DNA of 64,000 nt from NCBI RefSeq assembly GCF_003991565.1, contig NZ_CP032819.1:3906001-3970000 (forward strand), in the 5' to 3' direction. The notes beneath the pieces were generated by a model. The model made no database searches. It was not told the DNA's origin and worked only from the letters and a program-made list of their open reading frames with translations. This DNA is from Butyricimonas faecalis. GTDB lineage: Bacteria; Bacteroidota; Bacteroidia; Bacteroidales; Marinifilaceae. Both the position numbers and the translations under genes were made by a program. Positions 26,715 through 37,200 of the stretch are shown piece by piece; the stretch's first letter is position 1; every line of letters begins with the position of its first letter.

Positions 26715-27641
26715 TTATTTTTTAGATAATTCGGAAAATATAGAATCTAAAGAGCTTTTTTCTGGATAAATTTCTATTAACCCCCAATGATTAGAAACAC
26801 TGCTTTCTACAACTTGTTCTAGGGCTTCTTGTACGTTAGCAGATTGCAAACGGTATTGAGAATTACCAAGATTTTCCACGGAAAGGATTCCCGGTATTGC
26901 TTGTAAATCTTCCGGTGAAAGTTGTTTGGCCAATGCCACGAATAGGGTAGAGGGGCGAATGTAATTATCAAATTCGTTTACGCTCCCATCAAAAACCATA
27001 TGGCCTTTTTCAATCATATAAATGTGTTCACAGGTTGCTTGAACTTCTGATAGAATATGCGTGGAAAGTAAGACTGTGCGTTCTTCCGCTATTTCTTTAA
27101 TTAGATGGCGAACTTCTAGAATCTGATTCGGGTCCAAACCATTCGTGGGCTCATCTAGTACCACAAAATCTGGGTGGTGTATGATTGCTTGTGCAATACC
27201 AACACGTTGTTGGTATCCACCGGATAGATTCCTGAGTAACCTTTTTCTGAAATGAGAAATATTACAGCGTTCTAACACCTCGTGAATCGCTTTGTTTATC
27301 TCTTTTGCTGGAATATAATGCAGTTTTGCGCAGTAAGATAGAAATTCTTCTACGGTTAGATCCAAATGTAGAGGTGCCTTTTGCGGAAGGAAACCTATAC
27401 GACATTTTGCTTCTTCCGGTTGTTTTTTTGTGTCAATACCTTGGATAAAAACGTTTCCTTCCGTCTGTTGCAAAACTCCGCACAGGATGTTCATCGTTGT
27501 TGATTTTCCGGCTCCGTTGGAACCGAGTAAACCGTAAATTCCATTTTTTCGTATTTCGAGGTTAATATCCCGAATTGCCCATTGAGCAGAATAGCGATGG
27601 GATAGTTTCTGTATGCTTATAATAGATTCTTGCATTGTCAT
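26715..27641 (-). CDS. ABC transporter ATP-binding protein (GldA-like), copy 2
   Basis: 308 residues. Walker A G-S-N-G-A-G-K-S-T lies at 40-48, signature LSGGYQQ at 139-145, Walker B FVVLDEPTNGLD at 159-170, and the switch His in LLSTHILSE. The C-terminal 80 residues form the extra domain common to GldA-type ATPases (ending IEIYPEKSSLDSIFSELSKK). It energises the permease fusion encoded 11 bases downstream at 24415-26703. Together with the near-identical arrangement at 27670-30905 it shows that an ATPase-permease pair has been duplicated as a unit. A start at residue 3 is also possible. Confidence 0.92.
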   Translation of the reverse strand: MTMQESIISIQKLSHRYSAQWAIRDINLEIRKNGIYGLLGSNGAGKSTTMNILCGVLQQTEGNVFIQGIDTKKQPEEAKCRIGFLPQKAPLHLDLTVEEFLSYCAKLHYIPAKEINKAIHEVLERCNISHFRKRLLRNLSGGYQQRVGIAQAIIHHPDFVVLDEPTNGLDPNQILEVRHLIKEIAEERTVLLSTHILSEVQATCEHIYMIEKGHMVFDGSVNEFDNYIRPSTLFVALAKQLSPEDLQAIPGILSVENLGNSQYRLQSANVQEALEQVVESSVSNHWGLIEIYPEKSSLDSIFSELSKK

Positions 27642-27669
27642 AAATTACATGAATTTCGAATTGTTATAT

Positions 27670-29964
27670 TTATTTCCCTCGTCTTCGGATCCAAATAAAT
27701 AGTCCCATTAGAAATAATAATCCTGGAATAATCCATTGAAAAACTATTTTGATGAGAGGTAATTCGTCCGCATCAAGAAATACTTTATTGTCTTGACTTA
27801 GGGGACGGCGGACATCCAATGGAGCTTGTCCGTCTGACATCCAATGAAAAATTCCTCCAACCAGTGAATGATTGCGAGTGGGTAAATTGGCTCGCCAACG
27901 TCCGATTTCACCATTACTGATGCAATCGGCATCTCCCAAAATCACTATTTTTTGTTCTTTATTGTTGACTCTTCGGGATAAAGCGAGTGCTGTTACATGA
28001 TTCTGTATGGTTTCACCGATTGTTGTATTTAAACGAATAGTGTCATCGATGAAATTGGAGGGTTCCAGTTTATTCCAGCTGGAATCACAAGTAAAAAGAG
28101 GAGTAACACGATAACCTTTCTTCGAAGAATAAGCGAGAGCCGTACAACCAGGCATGACAATCTGCATACCCGTGTAAAAATAGGGAGCGGAAAGTAAATG
28201 GGCCTCAGGGCCGGCTTGGGAAATAATCACGTCTGCTGTTGAATATCGTGATGGTTTTACCAATTGCCCCGCTAGGAACGTAACACCAAGAGACTCTGTG
28301 ATCGGATTCATGTATTCTTGTCGATTGACATCTCCGGCAATAACAAGGTTACCTCCTTTAGCAATGTAATTATTCAAGTGTACCATTTCGCTACTTTCCA
28401 ATGATGTTCTTACATCTGCGATAACTAAAATATCAATGCTATCGGGAACCTCTTTGTCTAGTTGAACCCCTGTGATATCAAATCCGTTATTTATCAAGGC
28501 ATGACGATTCTGTATGTCTCCAGAGAAACGGCTGTAGCCCCTTTCACTCGGATCGGTATAATCCCGGGTTTCGTGGCCCTGGAAAAAGCCAATAATAGGA
28601 GTTTCCATTACCAAACGTTGGAGTGCAGCAGATATTTCATTTTCTGTAGGGATGGAATGATTATCGTCAAACGTACGAAGAATCGCTTTTTTGCCATTTT
28701 CCCGTTCAAGGACTCGCAGAAAGCGATTCCCTTCGTGGGAGAGGTCTATTATTTTTCGTATTTCTTCCGGGCACAAAAACAGGCTAGTGTCTATTTGAGA
28801 GTATTTTGCCATTTTAATCATTTTCTCTCGGTCGGATAAACCTGGGTATTGCTGTTCTAATGCAATATTATCCACTTTATCGTAATAATGGATATATTGA
28901 AACTTAATCTCCGGTTTAAAACGCCAGTATTGACGGAATCGGTATTTGTCGAAAGTTCGTGCCTTTGGTAAAGTTAAATAATAATTCCGATCCAGAATAT
29001 TATTATAGGCCGTAATGGTCAGGCCGCCGTCTAATTTTGATAAGATTTTTTGACTGGCAGGAGTTAATGTATTTGATTTTTGGTGAGTTGCATCGTGAAA
29101 ACTCATTAGATACGGGCGAGTAGTCAGAAAGCCAAGAAGCATGGCAAGAGCAAATATCCCGATATATCGGCTCCAGGCAACGGGCCATGCAATTTTTTGG
29201 CGGATCACTCGTAGACGTGCGATAGTAAGGCTTAAGAATAGTGAAGAAACAATGATAAAATAAAGAATATCCTCACTGCATATTAACCCTCTAAATAGTT
29301 CGGTTGTCCGATTACTGATAGACAACCAGTACGTAATATCCTGCACGAACTCCATGTCCTGCCACATGGTTCCTGCCACTTGTAATACTCCGAGAGTCGT
29401 TACGGTACAAATCACGGCGATAATCTGGTAAGAACTGATACTTGACATGAAAAGTCCGATTGCGGAATATGTGCATATGAGTAGGTAGATCCCTGTTAAC
29501 CCGGCAAGTACTGCTCCTAGTTCAAAATGCTCCACGGTGAAGTTACAAAAAATAATATATATTAATGGTATACTGATAATTGTTAAACCGAAAATCATCA
29601 TGGCGAGGTACTTCCCCAGTACGATTTGAGCATTATTTACGGGTGCAGAGTATAGTAATTTTATGGAACCACTGCTTAATTCTCGACTAATTAATCCCAT
29701 CGTGAGTAAAGGGATATATAGGTATAGGTTATTTTGTAGCATAAAGAGTAACCCTTGAGGTCCAAAAAGTCGGAGTGATATACCTGTATTAGAATATCCT
29801 GAAGCTTGACTTTCGACAATACTCCCAAAATTGTCCGTGAATGTCATGCCGGTCTGGATGGCAATGATTACGAGAACCAACCAGGCGATAGGTGAATAGA
29901 AAAGTGTTTGTAACTCTGTTTTAGCAATATGTCCTATCATTATAAACTTCTTAACCTTGTTCAT
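27670..29964 (-). CDS. Fused ABC permease and GldG-type auxiliary protein (GldF-GldG fusion), copy 1
   Basis: 764 residues with the same plan as 24415-26703: a six-segment ABC-2 permease (YLYIPLLTMGLISRELSSGSIKLLYSAPV), then a GldG-like extracytoplasmic domain (GFFQGHETRDY, SIDILVIADVRTSLESSE, GGNLVIAGDVNRQ, KIVILGDADCISNGEIG) and a C-terminal membrane helix ending RRRGK. The start at 29964 gives MNKVKKFIMIGHIAKTEL; the second ATG at 29940 (MIGHIAKTEL) aligns better with the paralogue and may be the true one. It pairs with the ATPase 11 bases upstream. In gliding Bacteroidetes GldAFG supports motility, but no other gld gene is in the window, so the transported substrate is unknown. Confidence 0.85.
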   Translation of the reverse strand: MNKVKKFIMIGHIAKTELQTLFYSPIAWLVLVIIAIQTGMTFTDNFGSIVESQASGYSNTGISLRLFGPQGLLFMLQNNLYLYIPLLTMGLISRELSSGSIKLLYSAPVNNAQIVLGKYLAMMIFGLTIISIPLIYIIFCNFTVEHFELGAVLAGLTGIYLLICTYSAIGLFMSSISSYQIIAVICTVTTLGVLQVAGTMWQDMEFVQDITYWLSISNRTTELFRGLICSEDILYFIIVSSLFLSLTIARLRVIRQKIAWPVAWSRYIGIFALAMLLGFLTTRPYLMSFHDATHQKSNTLTPASQKILSKLDGGLTITAYNNILDRNYYLTLPKARTFDKYRFRQYWRFKPEIKFQYIHYYDKVDNIALEQQYPGLSDREKMIKMAKYSQIDTSLFLCPEEIRKIIDLSHEGNRFLRVLERENGKKAILRTFDDNHSIPTENEISAALQRLVMETPIIGFFQGHETRDYTDPSERGYSRFSGDIQNRHALINNGFDITGVQLDKEVPDSIDILVIADVRTSLESSEMVHLNNYIAKGGNLVIAGDVNRQEYMNPITESLGVTFLAGQLVKPSRYSTADVIISQAGPEAHLLSAPYFYTGMQIVMPGCTALAYSSKKGYRVTPLFTCDSSWNKLEPSNFIDDTIRLNTTIGETIQNHVTALALSRRVNNKEQKIVILGDADCISNGEIGRWRANLPTRNHSLVGGIFHWMSDGQAPLDVRRPLSQDNKVFLDADELPLIKIVFQWIIPGLLFLMGLFIWIRRRGK

Positions 29965-29975
29965 TTTTCTTGGAT

Positions 29976-30905
29976 TTAGGATTGTTTGTATCTTGATAGT
30001 TCTGCAAATATGGAATCCAGAGAGCTTTTTTCCAGTCTCAGTTCATTGAGACGCCAACCTCTGGCAACGCTTGTTTCGGCTATTCGCGTAGTAATGTCTT
30101 GCCGTTCTGAGAATCGTAAGCGATATCGTGTTCCTCCTATTTCTTCTACACTTGTAACTCCTGGTATTGTACGTAATTCTTCCATGGGAGGAGCTGAAAT
30201 CAAAGAAATGATGAGTGAATTAGGCTCAATGTAATTGTAAAATTTTTCAATGGTTCCGGAAAAAACTAGTGTTCCTTGTTCTATCATATAAATGTAGTTA
30301 CAGATAGATTGAACTTCTCGTAAAATGTGGGTCGAAAGGATAACTGTCTTATCTCGTGCAATTTCTTGAATCAGGTGGCGGACTTCAATGATTTGATTCG
30401 GGTCCAAGCCGTTAGTGGGTTCGTCAAAAATAACAACGCTGGGATTATGAACGATGGCTTGGGCAATCCCTACACGTTGTTGGTAACCTCCTGATAGGTT
30501 GCGTATCACGCGTTTTTCGAAATGAGTAATATCACAATAGGTCATAACCCTTCGTACGGCTTCTGAAATATTTTTAGGGGGAATGTGTCGCATTCTTGCA
30601 CAATGTGTCAAGTATTCGTTTACGGTCATATCCATGTATAAAGGGGCTTGTTGAGGTAAAAAACCAATTTGGCTTTTGGCTGCGATCGGATGATCCTGCA
30701 AGCTGATGTCGTTAATGTACACGTTGCCTTCCGTTGGCTTCAATACCCCGCACATAATATTCATAGTGGTTGACTTCCCGGCTCCATTTGAACCGAGTAA
30801 CCCATAGACCCCGTTTCGGGTGATCTCGAAGTTGATATCTCGGATCGCCCATTGGATGTTGTAACGGTGCGACAAGTTCTCCACTTTCACAATAGGTGTT
30901 TCCAT
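29976..30905 (-). CDS. ABC transporter ATP-binding protein (GldA-like), copy 1
   Basis: 309 residues from the ATG at 30905 (METPIVKVENLSHRY), chosen because it aligns with the start of the paralogue at 26715-27641. The frame extends 81 bases further upstream, but those residues have no family resemblance. It has Walker A LGSNGAGKSTT, signature LSGGYQQRVGIAQAI, Walker B VVIFDEPTNGLD and switch ILSTHILRE, and the same C-terminal extension (LRLEKSSLDSIFAELSRYKQS). With the fused permease it forms one ABC transporter. A 198-base gap and a hairpin separate it from the HsmA-like gene, so the ABC cassette may have its own promoter, although I found no exact TAnnTTTG match there. Confidence 0.9.
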   Translation of the reverse strand: METPIVKVENLSHRYNIQWAIRDINFEITRNGVYGLLGSNGAGKSTTMNIMCGVLKPTEGNVYINDISLQDHPIAAKSQIGFLPQQAPLYMDMTVNEYLTHCARMRHIPPKNISEAVRRVMTYCDITHFEKRVIRNLSGGYQQRVGIAQAIVHNPSVVIFDEPTNGLDPNQIIEVRHLIQEIARDKTVILSTHILREVQSICNYIYMIEQGTLVFSGTIEKFYNYIEPNSLIISLISAPPMEELRTIPGVTSVEEIGGTRYRLRFSERQDITTRIAETSVARGWRLNELRLEKSSLDSIFAELSRYKQS

Positions 30906-31055
30906 AAAAAGTAATGTTTTGTTATATTCTGAGCTATTGGTGATCCCTTTTTTAGGCACAACAGTGACTTTCGCCTCTATTCTCAAAGCGATACCTTATA
31001 AATGATCAGAATCTTTAAGTAATTTAATAAATACGTTTTCTATCCCTTTATATTT

Positions 31056-31093
31056 CTGCCCGGTATGAATCCGGCGTATTCATACCGGGGCAG
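31056..31093. other. Strong hairpin after the HsmA-like gene
   Basis: CTGCCCGGTATGAAT and ATTCATACCGGGGCAG pair over about 15 bp with one bulged G, 11 bases past the stop at 31104 (minus). No T run follows on the minus strand. It may be a partial terminator or message-stabilising hairpin separating the SusCD part from the ABC part of the block. Confidence 0.5.
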
Positions 31094-31103
31094 GTTTGCT
31101 ATG

Positions 31104-31490
31104 TTAATGTGAACTCCCTAAATATGCTCCTATGATGTAGGGAATTAGCCAAAAAGCCCATACGAAAACACTGAATTTACTGAAATTTTGTTTTGCTTTT
31201 TCAGATCCGCGCCAGTATGTCCAAATGGCCCATATCGCGTGAACTGCCATGAGGATTAACGCAAGCAGTCCGGTTATTGCGTGTAAAACTTCTTCTCCAC
31301 CAGATTCATTAACGATTCGTGACATGATACTGGTTCCGAGGGTATCGGCTGTAAGTCCGAGAAGAAAAAAAACAACATGCCAGATTTTGAGTGTCTTTTG
31401 TAGGCGTTCCGCCCAAGTTCCGATCGTGTAGAAAATCAAGGCTAACGTAATACTAACGATAGCCGTCTCTAAAAATGATATGGTTTGCAT
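31104..31490 (-). CDS. HsmA-like (TIGR03987) small membrane protein
   Basis: 128 residues with four predicted membrane segments (about 8-25, 38-57, 70-90, 102-122). The sequence fits the TIGR03987/HsmA family: IGTWAERLQKTLKIWHVVFFLLGLTADTLGT, then HAITGLLALILMAVHAIWA. Conserved His residues in the second and third segments hint at a redox or metal role, but the family has no firmly established function. It lies between the lipoprotein of the SusCD locus (41 bases upstream) and the first ABC ATPase (198 bases downstream). The family name is by pattern recall. Confidence 0.75.
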   Translation of the reverse strand: MQTISFLETAIVSITLALIFYTIGTWAERLQKTLKIWHVVFFLLGLTADTLGTSIMSRIVNESGGEEVLHAITGLLALILMAVHAIWAIWTYWRGSEKAKQNFSKFSVFVWAFWLIPYIIGAYLGSSH

Positions 31491-31531
31491 GAAATTTTTT
31501 TTAATTTGAAATTTAAATTTTTGATAAAAAG

Positions 31532-32596
31532 TTATTCGAACGAAAAACCAAAATCTTCAAAAGCTTTTTTCACCAATTCGTATTTCTCGAGAACAACAGG
31601 AAATGAAGCATATTTTGCCCTGAATTCCGTTGGAGTATACTCGAAAAGAGCTTGGCAGAAATCATTGTAATCTGTTTGTTGTGTAGGGATTAGCCACAAA
31701 TATTTCGGTTCTTCCGGTCGGGGCGCTCTCATGGGGTGGAGAATTCCGAATGTTTCCGGGCATAAATCTTCCGGTAAATTCAGATAATCCAAATCGGTGA
31801 TTTTCTGAGGAGGCCATGTATTGGTTTCCAATCTTACTCCGGCGTATATTTCAGCTACATTGAGTGCAAAAGGAAATCCATATGAAATTTCTTCTTCACT
31901 TCCATTGCCCAGCGGGTAGAAATACTTAGAAGTGCTACCTGCGGAATAAGCTGCACCAAATCGATCTGTTGAAAGTTTTGCAAACTGAGTAGAGAGTGCG
32001 GTATTGTTGTTTTGCACGAGATTGATGAGCAAATTAATCCCGTATTTTTTCATTTCCTCCTCGTCCATTTCTGCGATTTTGAAAATATCCCCGATTATCC
32101 AAGTATTGAATCCCTTATAATTTGTCGCGGGAGAACCTATCCCGATCCCGGTAGTGGACACAAGCAACGTATCAACTAAAAGGATACTAGTAATATACAT
32201 TTTTTTGGAAATTTGTGGAATAATCGTTTTTTCCAGCATACTCAGAGCCGGAAGGAGTTGATTTTTCTTTTCCGGGGGACAAAGAGAAAAATGTCCGCTG
32301 TACACTTTACCCTCCAAAGAACTTGGAATGTAGAAAGTTTGTAAAATTTCGTAATGAGTGTATGTTCCTCCATGCGGATGAACGATTTCAGCCTCTCCAA
32401 TCGTGTCGTTATAGAAAATTGGAAGACGATATTCCTGATACAATAGATAACGCTGATGATCGACTTGATCATTAGGATTATCTTCAATAATGAACCAATC
32501 CCGATCTATGTTTGACGGACTTAATGAATCTTCATTGTCCCCACAACCTAATAATAAAATGGGAATTATAACGGTATAGAGTAATTTGTATTTCAT
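31532..32596 (-). CDS. SusCD-associated lipoprotein of uncertain family
   Basis: 354 residues. The lipobox LLLGC gives lipidated Cys 18. It is the gene after susD (36-base gap), the position often taken by a surface lipoprotein that helps bind or process the ligand. The N-terminal region (DQVDHQRYLLYQEYRLPIFY), the paired strands with LVDTLLVSTTGIGIGSPA, and the C-terminal PTEFRAKYASFPVVLEKYELVKKAF recall the putative zinc-binding metallopeptidase lipoproteins of Bacteroidetes SusCD loci. However, I see no HExxH motif: the place where it would fall reads LSTDRFGAAY. So either it is a degenerate, non-catalytic member or it belongs to another family. Treat as unassigned. Confidence 0.55.
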   Translation of the reverse strand: MKYKLLYTVIIPILLLGCGDNEDSLSPSNIDRDWFIIEDNPNDQVDHQRYLLYQEYRLPIFYNDTIGEAEIVHPHGGTYTHYEILQTFYIPSSLEGKVYSGHFSLCPPEKKNQLLPALSMLEKTIIPQISKKMYITSILLVDTLLVSTTGIGIGSPATNYKGFNTWIIGDIFKIAEMDEEEMKKYGINLLINLVQNNNTALSTQFAKLSTDRFGAAYSAGSTSKYFYPLGNGSEEEISYGFPFALNVAEIYAGVRLETNTWPPQKITDLDYLNLPEDLCPETFGILHPMRAPRPEEPKYLWLIPTQQTDYNDFCQALFEYTPTEFRAKYASFPVVLEKYELVKKAFEDFGFSFE

Positions 32597-32632
32597 ATCA
32601 CAATTTCTTTTTAAATTCTACGCGTAATTCAA

Positions 32633-34258
32633 CTAATCCAACGGGAGTAAAGACCTCTCCGGGCGTGCCGGATTTTGCTCTAAAACGCCTTCATTAAATA
32701 ATACGGCATAATCCGGCAGGGGCATCACGTATGCGGCTTTATCTTCCGGGTAGGGTTTTAAAACATATTTACCAATTTCTCGGAAATTCCCTTCCGTATC
32801 TGAGATTTTGATATATTTATATGCCTTATGCTCGATAGCCTTTGTAAAAGGAAATTTGCTATTTACTGCATAACGGCGAAGATCAAACCAACGATGTCCC
32901 TCGTAACAAAGTTCACGACGGCGCTCTTCTCGGATGTAATTTACTAAGGCGGCTCCGCTTTCAGTGAGTTCCGGTATGTCTGTTGGAGCGTAACGTTTTT
33001 CTAGTAATATCCTTAATGTTGAACGAGCTTCTCCATCTTGTCCGAGAGCAGCTTGTGCTTCTGCTTTATTAAGATAGGCCTCCGCGAGCCGAATGACGTG
33101 ATCTTCTCCTACTACATCATCATTTAACTCTCTAACTTTTAGACAACGAAATGTCGATTTATCGATATGATGAGGGACGAAAAAGACCTCTTTTCTCAAA
33201 TCGGTATCATCGTAACTTGCGAGTAAATTTTCAGAAGTCGTATATCCGTTAGATGTTTGTATGGCCGTGGGGCGTGCGAAGGAACCACCCTGTAAAGAAT
33301 CGTTTGCATGAATATATGCCATGAACGTTCCTCTTTGAGAAAATAGAGTTTCAGGAGAACTTAACGAGCAAAAACTTTTATCCTTTGGATGTGTATTCAA
33401 ATCCAGAAGACTGAAAGCGGGATGCTTGATAGCCTCATCTGCGTAAGTAATAGCCTTATCATATTCCTCCATATAAAGATATACCCGGCTTAGCAAAGTT
33501 GCTGCTGCCGCGTAATTAGCTCGGACAGGTCTTGGGAATAGGGCAACTTCTTTTAAGCAAACAACGGCACGTTCCAAGTCATTCACGATCTGTTTGTACA
33601 CTTCTGCCACGGAATTACGAGCAAAGAAACGGTCTTCAACGGTTTCCGATGTTTTTAATGGAACTCCCGGTTCCGTGGCAGCGGTCTCTTTATTGTAAGG
33701 TTGTGCATAAGTATTCACGAGCATAAAATAATAAGCAGCTCGTAGAAATCGGGCTTCACCTTCCACGCGGGGTGCTAGCGTATCCTTCTTTTCAGTACTC
33801 ACTTCGTTTAATTGAAATAGGATGGAATTTGCCGCGGCAATTCGTTTGTAATAATCGGTCCAGCTACTTACTTTATAAGGAACCCCCTCGTGATCTTTAT
33901 ATGGATTGGGCTGCCAGTAGAACGTTGCGGCTGCGGAATAACGAATCCACGCTTCGGTAGAGCCTAGTGTATAATGCTCAATTCCAGCAACTAACTCTTC
34001 AATATCATCATCCATCAAGAAATGGGATATAAATCGGGAAGAGGCCGTGCTTGCCCAGCCCAGTTGAAGGGGGGCAGATTTAGGATCGAACCCGTAATTT
34101 ACATCTTTTTTGAAATAAACCTCTCCAACTAGTAATTCATCCAGGTCATCAATGGTTTCCACGTAAGCCATGTTTTGGGAATTCTCTTCCAAAAAGCCAG
34201 AACACGCTGTCAAGCTACTGATGGCCACTAAAATGATGTATATGATTTTAGTTCTCAT
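32633..34258 (-). CDS. SusD/RagB-family ligand-binding lipoprotein
   Basis: 541 residues. Signal peptide ends LTAC (Cys 19). SusD helices are clear: YYKRIAAANSILFQLNEV, VEGEARFLRAAYYFMLVNTYAQPYN, and near the C-terminus ELCYEGHRWFDLRRYAVN and YVMPLPDYAVLFNEGVLEQNP, the usual end of SusD proteins. It captures substrate at the cell surface and caps the SusC barrel encoded 12 bases upstream. It is longer than the SusD at 9630 and is a different subgroup, so the two loci probably take up different ligands. It is regulated with SusC through the FecR/sigma pair at 38032-39861. Confidence 0.94.
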   Translation of the reverse strand: MRTKIIYIILVAISSLTACSGFLEENSQNMAYVETIDDLDELLVGEVYFKKDVNYGFDPKSAPLQLGWASTASSRFISHFLMDDDIEELVAGIEHYTLGSTEAWIRYSAAATFYWQPNPYKDHEGVPYKVSSWTDYYKRIAAANSILFQLNEVSTEKKDTLAPRVEGEARFLRAAYYFMLVNTYAQPYNKETAATEPGVPLKTSETVEDRFFARNSVAEVYKQIVNDLERAVVCLKEVALFPRPVRANYAAAATLLSRVYLYMEEYDKAITYADEAIKHPAFSLLDLNTHPKDKSFCSLSSPETLFSQRGTFMAYIHANDSLQGGSFARPTAIQTSNGYTTSENLLASYDDTDLRKEVFFVPHHIDKSTFRCLKVRELNDDVVGEDHVIRLAEAYLNKAEAQAALGQDGEARSTLRILLEKRYAPTDIPELTESGAALVNYIREERRRELCYEGHRWFDLRRYAVNSKFPFTKAIEHKAYKYIKISDTEGNFREIGKYVLKPYPEDKAAYVMPLPDYAVLFNEGVLEQNPARPERSLLPLD

Positions 34259-34270
34259 GATCGTGTCGTG

Positions 34271-37200
34271 TTAAAAAGTTACATTAAAAGAGATCGAGTA
34301 ATTGGGGCGTACCGACAAGTTAATGGTCGGAGAACTTCCGGATTGGGTAACATCTTGTCCTTTCAAAGCCTTGTTGGCGATTGTGAACAAATTGGTCCCC
34401 GTTATGCTCAAATATGCCGATTGAATACCAATTTTCTTGCAAAATGACTCGTGTACATTGTAACGGAATGATAGGGATTGTAATTTCAGGTAATCCCCTT
34501 TTACAACACGAATATCCGAATAGTCGTACATCCGGTAAGGCGATACATCAGCAAATTCATAATCTCCGTTGTAATAATACTGTCCCCACCATCCCTGTGG
34601 TAATGTATTCTGTGTAACCAAACTTGGTATATTAGTGTAAGCTTCGTCACCTGGTTGCCGCCACCGGTTTACCATTTCCCGGCGTACATTCTGTACAGGA
34701 TAGGGACGTATTGTCATATCATCACATAATTTTAGCAAACGGATCTTGTTGCCCAAACTATACGTGAAATTGAAAGATAGACCGAATTGACGATAACCGA
34801 AATAATTAGAGAAACCTCCTTGCAACACAGGAACCCGCGTTCCCGATTCTTCCATCACTTCCATACAAATTTCCTCGTTACTCATGAGTTGGAAACGGGC
34901 ATTCAGCTCTTCTTCCCTCTCTTTCTCTAAACCGTAATAAATAGGAGATCCATCCTCGTGACTTAACCCCTTGAAACGATAGGAATAGAACGTGTGGAGC
35001 GGTTTTCCGGAAAATTGAACCGTCCCGTTCAGGAAATCGCTGTACGTGATTTTGTCTAGCACCGTATTGGTCTTATTATTGATCGCCTTATTTACTAATG
35101 AATTGACAACTTGCCCTATCTGAGGATCAAATCTCCAAACAAACCCTCGCTTCCCTCGAGAATCAACGGTTTGATTGATTGGGGTAAAACTTAGTGATAC
35201 CTCCACGCCTTGGTTCGTGAGCGTACCTTTATTAATCACGTAATTGGTGATTCCATTCACCTCGGAGATCGTTTTATTCAAGAAGGCATCTTTCGTTTTC
35301 TTGTAAAAATACCCGACAGTTCCGCTAATCTTATTTTGTAATAGGGAGAACGTGATTTCTGCATTGTATGAAGTGGTCGTTTCCCATTTCAAGTCCGGGT
35401 TCGGGTAATGTGCGATAGTGGATTGAAAACTATCGAACCATCCGTCATAAGCGCCTTTTTGGATGATCATCTTGGAGGTTTGATTGTCCAGCATATTTCC
35501 CTGTTTCCCGTAAGAAAGCTTTAGAGCCAATTCGTTCACATTTGCGTTGTCTTTCCAGAATTCATTACCAATATCCCAGCGACCGGATATAGACCAGATC
35601 GGGAGTAGTTTTTCATTGCTGCGGCTGCCAAATTGATTTGAACCATCCATGCGGGTATTGAAATTAAGAGTATATCGATTGTCATAACTATAAGTTGCCG
35701 TAAAGTAACCGGAGAGTAAGTTGGTCAAGTTATCTTGGATTCCAGGGAAATTGCTGGATAACCAGCTTAGATATTTGCTATATTCATCGGACTTTAGCAT
35801 ATCGGGTGTAAACTGTGCAAATGTCCTTCCCCGTTTTTCGTAGTAACCGCGCTCAACAAGACTGAGGTTATTGTACTTCGAGGAAGAAATTTCACCACCG
35901 AGCGACAGGTTCAGAAAATGCTTCCCTTCCCGGTCCAAAGTTTTGTGGAAATTCAATTGCATTCTTCCCGTGTACGAACGTTGACGGGTATCCACATTTC
36001 TCCATTCCCCTCCTAATGGACAGAGACTTCCGTCAAAATTTCCATCCAATTGCTTGATATAATATGTTTTCTCGTTGAATGTTGTTTCTTGATTGGTTCG
36101 GCTACTTTGGTAGGATATCGTTCCTTCCACGTTAAGATAATCCAGGGCTTGCCAACGTAAATTTCCAGTTAATGTGACCGAGTTCGAACTTATATGGTTT
36201 TTGGAGTTCCGCATCTCTTCTTCCATGTTGAAAAGATTGACGTTTGCTGTACTTCTCAAATTTCCCAGCGTGTAATAATAAGGAGTTCCGTCTGGATTAT
36301 ATGCAGGAATGGCCCGGCTTGTTTCGTAAGCATATTGCACAATGTTCTTTCCTGTGGCATCATTCGGTACGTGATCGGCCTCCGACGTGTTGAATTGAAC
36401 TCCAAATAGAAAGGAAAAACGTTTGTAAGTTCCATTCAGCTTTAACGCCGATGTGAACGTTTCCTTGCCTTCTTTACGGATGACCCCTTTTTCGTCATGA
36501 TACCCAAAGGATGCGTAATAACGGAATTCAGGTGTACCTCCACTTAAACTGATCGTATGTTTATTGCTGAATGAATTTTTGCATAATATATCAAACCAGT
36601 CCGTGTTGATCGTTTCGTAGTAATCCGCCTGTTGTTTGTACTCATCATAACCAATTCGTCCTGACTTATAATCCGTGTAGGCTTTTTCAAAACCACTCCA
36701 TTCCAAAATATTGGAAAAAAACATATTTCGTTGAAACTGTTCTCTCGACACATCAACCCGTTGTTTGGAATTCATCAGATATACTTCCTTGTCTGAATAA
36801 TAGGGACGGCGATTGAAAGTTCCTGTCAATGAATAATTAACCGTAGGTTTTCCAACTTTTCCCTTTTTGGTCGTGATCACGATGACTCCATTAGCAGCAC
36901 GGGCTCCATAAATAGCCGTGGAAGCGGCATCTTTCAACACGTCGATCTGCTCTATGTCATCCGGGTTCAAACCTGTGATGGCATTTCCCAACAGATTCAC
37001 GAAATCCAAATCATTTAATTGGGCGGGATCCACGTTGACGGGGTCTTGTTGCACGATGCCATCAACCACCCACAACGGTTCCTGATTCCCGATAATCGTG
37101 GAAGTACCTCGAATACGGACTTTGGGCGTGGCTCCAACTTGCCCCGAGTTTTGCATGAAAGTCATACCCGGTATCCGACCTTCCAACATTTGCGTAACCG

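Noticed and set aside
30906..30986. N-terminal extension of the first ABC ATPase
   Set aside because: The paralogue at 26715-27641 aligns from the ATG at 30905; the extra residues resemble nothing in the family.
31485..31670. Plus-strand frame of 61 codons over the gap between the HsmA-like and lipoprotein genes
   Set aside because: It overlaps the end of the lipoprotein gene in antisense and has no family features or ribosome-binding site.
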